A stretch of DNA of 64,000 nt, taken from assembly GCA_050251035.1 (NCBI GenBank), contig JBFWNN010000013.1, positions 37,061 through 101,060 on the forward strand. Reading direction: 5' to 3'. This document shows, one piece after another, positions 61,231 to 64,000 of the stretch; the first letter of the stretch is position 1; the number at the start of each line of letters is the position of its first letter. The position numbers and the translations under genes are program-made. The notes under the pieces are model-generated. The model was not told the origin of the DNA, did no database searches, and saw only the letters and a list, made by a program, of their open reading frames with translations. The DNA is from Taklimakanibacter sp050251035. Lineage in GTDB: Bacteria > Pseudomonadota > Alphaproteobacteria > Rhizobiales > Aestuariivirgaceae.

Positions 61231-62127
61231 ATGAAGTATCTGGTTGCCTATTCGGCCGATCGCGGCGGGCAGGAAGCGCTTTCGCTCGGCATGATGCTGT
61301 CCCGGCGCGACAAAGCCAAGCTCGTCGTCTGCCTCATTCTGCCCAAGACCTGGGGCTATCCCTCGATGGCCCGTGTCGATGCCGAATATGCCGCTTTCCT
61401 CGACAAGCATGCGCAGAAGGCGATGGACAAGGCCAGGACCGTCGTCGGCGACACGGTGCAGGCGCAGTTCATCACCAGGAGCCATACCTCCGCCGAGGAG
61501 GGCCTGGTCGCCACGGCGGACGATCTCGGCGCCGACATGATCGTGCTCGGCTCCTCGCGCGGCGCCAGCGCCGGCAAGTTCCTGGAAGGCAGCGTCACCC
61601 GCAATCTCCTGCATTCCTCGAAGCTGCCGGTGGCGCTGGCGCCGCGCGGCTTCGATGCCGGCCCCAAGACCGTGCTCACCCGCGTGACCTGCGCCTATGC
61701 GGCGACCCGCAAGTCCAAGGCGACGGTCGACTATTGCCTGGGCTTCAGCCGCAAGTACCAGGTGCCGCTCCGCCTCGCCACCTTCGTGGTGCGCGACAAG
61801 CAGATGTATCCGACCGGCGCCGGCTATCAGATCGAGAACCTGGTCGCCAACCAATGGCGTGGCCAAGCCGTCGCCGCCCAGAAGGCGCTGCTCGCCGGGA
61901 TCACCGCCGGCGGCGCGGTCAAGACGGCCATCGGCGACGGCCCGACCTGGAAGGACGCGCTCCAATCCGTCGGCTGGAAGCCGGGCGAGGTGCTGGTCGT
62001 GGGCTCCGGCCGCATCGGCCCCCTGGCCCAGGTCTTTCTCGGCTCCAACGGCAATCGCATCATCCGCAACGCGCCGGTGCCGATGATCATCGTGCCGCGC
62101 ACCGCCGAATTCATCGACGAGGATTGA
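61231..62127 (+). CDS. Tandem universal stress protein (two USP domains)
   Basis: The 298-residue protein has two alpha/beta USP modules. The first (about 1-140) has the nucleotide-binding-type ADMIVLGSSRGASAGKFLEGSVTRNLLHSSKLPVAL. The second (about 148-290) ends VLVVGSGRIGPLAQVFLGSNGNRIIRNAPVPMIIV. USPs paired with permeases often regulate them or report energy status. It lies 15 nt after the permease gene and 63 nt before aruI, so it is part of the same operon. Confidence 0.9.
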   Translation: MKYLVAYSADRGGQEALSLGMMLSRRDKAKLVVCLILPKTWGYPSMARVDAEYAAFLDKHAQKAMDKARTVVGDTVQAQFITRSHTSAEEGLVATADDLGADMIVLGSSRGASAGKFLEGSVTRNLLHSSKLPVALAPRGFDAGPKTVLTRVTCAYAATRKSKATVDYCLGFSRKYQVPLRLATFVVRDKQMYPTGAGYQIENLVANQWRGQAVAAQKALLAGITAGGAVKTAIGDGPTWKDALQSVGWKPGEVLVVGSGRIGPLAQVFLGSNGNRIIRNAPVPMIIVPRTAEFIDED

Positions 62128-62190
62128 GATGGCCTTTGCGTCGGTTCCCCGTTACTGCTGCGGCCGCTGAGTCTTCAGGGAGGAACGCGC

Positions 62191-63801
62191 GTGCCTACAT
62201 GTGGTGAATATCTGGTCAAGCTTCTCGAAGCCTATGGCGTCGAGATCATCTTCGGCATTCCGGGCGTCCATACCGTCGAGCTCTATCGCGGCATCGAGGC
62301 GACGAAGATCCGCCATGTGACGCCGCGCCACGAGCAAGGGGCGGGCTTCATGGCCGATGGCTACGCCAGAGCCTCGGGCAAGCCCGGCGTGTGCTTCATC
62401 ATCACCGGCCCCGGCATGACCAATATCGCGACCGCGATGGGCGAGGCCTATGCCGATTCCGTGCCCATGCTGGTGATATCGAGCGTCAACACCAGGGCGC
62501 ATCTCGGCATGGCGCAGGGCCGGCTGCACGAATTGCCCTCGCAGCGCAATCTCATCTCGGGGGTCGCTGCCTTCAGCCACACGCTGCTCGATCCGGCGCA
62601 ATTGCCGGAAGTCCTGGCGCGCGCCTTCGCCGTCTTCGCCAGCGGCCGGCCGCGCCCCGTTCATATCGAGATCCCGCTCGATGTAATCACCGCCAGGATG
62701 GACGGCGCGGCGAAAGCCTGGCCTTTGCCGTCCCGGCCGGCGCCCGATCCGCAGCTTGTCGCCGCAGCCGCCGGGCTCCTCGCCAAGGCCAGGACGCCCC
62801 TGATCGTCGCCGGCGGCGGCGGCGCCGATGCGGCGACCGAGATCCGCAAGCTCGCCGAGACGCTCGACGCGCCGGTGTTCACGACCATCAACGGCAAGGG
62901 CATCTTGCCGAAAGGCCACAAGCTTGCCCTCGCCGGCAATCTCGGCATGGCACCGGCCCAGGACGAACTCGCGAAGAGCGACGTCGTCCTCGCCATCGGC
63001 ACCGAATTCGGCGAGACCGAAATGTATCCCGAGCCCAGGGACATCGTGATCGAGGGCAAGCTCATCCGCATCGACATCGATCCCTTGCAGCTCGTCAATC
63101 AATTGCCGGCCGATGTCGCCATCTTCGCCGACAGCACGCTCGCGGTCGGGGCCCTCAACCAGGCGCTCGGCGGAACGGCGAGGGCCAAGCGAAACGGCGA
63201 AGAGCGCGCCGCGTCCTTGCGCCAAAAGATCGAAAAGGGCCTCTGGCCGCAATGCCGCACCCATGGCCGCCTGCTCGGCGTGATCGGCGAAGCCTTGCCG
63301 GACGTCGTCATCGCCGGCGATCAGACCGAGCCGGTCTACGCCGCCAACCAGACCTATGAGGCGCCGCAGCCGCGGTCCTATTTCAATTCGAGCACCGGCT
63401 ACGGCACGCTTGGCTATGGCCTGCCCGCCGCCATCGGCGCCAAGCTCGGCCAGTTCCAGCGCCCGGCCGTCTGCCTCATCGGCGACGGCGGCCTGCAATT
63501 CTCGTTGCCGGAGCTTGCGTCCGCCGTTGAGGCGCAGGTGCCGCTCGCTGTGGTGATCTGGAACAACACCGGCTATGGCGAGATCAAGGCCTATATGCGC
63601 GACCGCCAGATTCCCGAGATCGGCGTCGACATCTATACGCCGGACTTCGTCACCATCGCGCAAGGGCTCGGCTGCCATGCGGTGCGCCCGGCCGACATCG
63701 CCGCTCTGCGTAACGAGCTCGCGCAGTCGGCGACGCGCAAGGTGCCGACCATCATCGAGATCCGCGCCGGCGACGCCCTGGCGCGCGAGCTGGCGGCGTG
63801 A
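62191..63801 (+). CDS. aruI: Thiamine-diphosphate-dependent 5-guanidino-2-oxopentanoate decarboxylase (AruI-like)
   Basis: The 536-residue enzyme has the catalytic glutamate in TPRHEQGAGFMADGYARASG, FIITGPGMTNIATAMGEAYADSVP, a central domain with LIVAGGGGADAA and the ThDP/Mg motif CLIGDGGLQFS ... WNNTGYGEI. Acetolactate-synthase-type sequences of this kind, next to an ALDH gene, are typical of AruI, which decarboxylates 2-ketoarginine to 4-guanidinobutyraldehyde. The basic-amino-acid permease upstream agrees. Other 2-oxo acid decarboxylases of the family remain possible. The start codon is ATG 62191 with AGGGAGGAACG upstream. Confidence 0.85.
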   Translation: MPTCGEYLVKLLEAYGVEIIFGIPGVHTVELYRGIEATKIRHVTPRHEQGAGFMADGYARASGKPGVCFIITGPGMTNIATAMGEAYADSVPMLVISSVNTRAHLGMAQGRLHELPSQRNLISGVAAFSHTLLDPAQLPEVLARAFAVFASGRPRPVHIEIPLDVITARMDGAAKAWPLPSRPAPDPQLVAAAAGLLAKARTPLIVAGGGGADAATEIRKLAETLDAPVFTTINGKGILPKGHKLALAGNLGMAPAQDELAKSDVVLAIGTEFGETEMYPEPRDIVIEGKLIRIDIDPLQLVNQLPADVAIFADSTLAVGALNQALGGTARAKRNGEERAASLRQKIEKGLWPQCRTHGRLLGVIGEALPDVVIAGDQTEPVYAANQTYEAPQPRSYFNSSTGYGTLGYGLPAAIGAKLGQFQRPAVCLIGDGGLQFSLPELASAVEAQVPLAVVIWNNTGYGEIKAYMRDRQIPEIGVDIYTPDFVTIAQGLGCHAVRPADIAALRNELAQSATRKVPTIIEIRAGDALARELAA

Positions 63802-64000
63802 TGCGCAGCCCGCTCTATATCGACGGCCAATGGCGCGCGCCGCTGTGCGGCGGCACCATAGACGTCTACAATCCCTTCACGGAAAAGGTCATCCATCAGG
63901 TTGCGGCCGGGGGCCCTGAGGATGTCGACCTTGCCGTGAAGGCCGCGGCCGCCGCCTTCCCGGCCTGGAAACGGGCATCGGGTTCGGTGCGCGGCCGCTT
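63801..64000 (+). CDS. Aldehyde dehydrogenase (partial, N-terminus only)
   Basis: From ATG 63801, overlapping the aruI stop by one base (TGATG), 66 residues are readable: MRSPLYIDGQWRAPLCGGTI, then VYNPFTEKVIHQVAAGG and VDLAVKAAAAAFPAWK. This is the start of the NAD(P)-dependent ALDH fold. Position after aruI suggests it oxidises 4-guanidinobutyraldehyde to 4-guanidinobutyrate. The catalytic domain lies outside the window. Confidence 0.85.
   Translation, partial: MRSPLYIDGQWRAPLCGGTIDVYNPFTEKVIHQVAAGGPEDVDLAVKAAAAAFPAWKRASGSVRGR

Noticed and set aside
59773..61965. 730-residue minus-strand open frame
   Set aside because: Mirror frame of the permease and USP genes; low-complexity Arg/Asp/Gly-rich translation without domains, typical of GC-rich antisense.

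Overview
The window (about 65% GC) comes from an alphaproteobacterium, most likely of the order Hyphomicrobiales (Rhizobiales). The main evidence is the TCA operon order mdh-sucC-sucD-sucA-sucB-lpd with zapE beside it, a DRL (DXR-like) enzyme of the Brucella type, a large share of ABC-importer catabolic clusters, and several kinds of dispersed palindromic repeat common in that order. No rRNA, tRNA, CRISPR array or transposase gene was seen. One 100-N assembly gap (21813-21912) cuts pabC.

Layout. 1-9.9 kb (minus strand): a polyol-type operon with two permeases, a solute-binding protein, an FGGY kinase, an sn-glycerol-1-phosphate-dehydrogenase-like enzyme, an UgpC-type ATPase, a GpsA-like dehydrogenase, RpiB and a SorC-type regulator that runs off the left edge. 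The logic is import, phosphorylation, NAD(P)-linked oxidation of the polyol phosphate, then ketose/aldose phosphate isomerisation. 10.2-16.8 kb: a second carbohydrate locus with a DRL-family oxidoreductase, a class II aldolase, a divergent XRE-cupin regulator, a GNAT, a second FGGY kinase and a GMC oxidoreductase. 16.9-25 kb: housekeeping genes priA, pabB-pabA-pabC, fsa and xerC, plus a DadA-like FAD oxidoreductase. 25-35.6 kb (minus): lpd, sucB, sucA, sucD, sucC, mdh and zapE.

35.6-40.2 kb: two small secreted two-cysteine paralogues, folE, an ECF sigma factor, a DUF4142 gene, a cupredoxin and a fatty acid desaturase. folE, the sigma gene and the DUF4142 gene each carry the same promoter-like element (GGAAC, exactly 16 nt, CATCYAAT), which points to a small autoregulated ECF regulon.

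40.2-52.9 kb holds the most unusual system: two divergent operons around a GntR/FCD regulator. Leftward are a polar amino acid ABC importer and Kdd (3,5-diaminohexanoate dehydrogenase family). Rightward are HyuA/HyuB (ATP-dependent hydantoinase/oxoprolinase), a cytoplasmic gamma-glutamyltransferase-like protein, a BKACE (beta-keto acid cleavage enzyme) and an aminotransferase resembling beta-phenylalanine aminotransferase. Together they predict uptake and degradation of a masked beta-amino acid through a beta-keto acid and CoA-dependent cleavage, without the aminomutases of classical lysine fermentation.

53-64 kb: a third two-cysteine paralogue, mmsA, a GNAT, two VOC proteins, a Zn-alcohol dehydrogenase, an Lrp regulator divergent from a cationic amino acid permease, a tandem universal stress protein, an AruI-like 2-ketoarginine decarboxylase and the start of an aldehyde dehydrogenase. 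The last group looks like an arginine transaminase-type route. Many long antisense ORFs in this GC-rich DNA are mirror frames and were left out.
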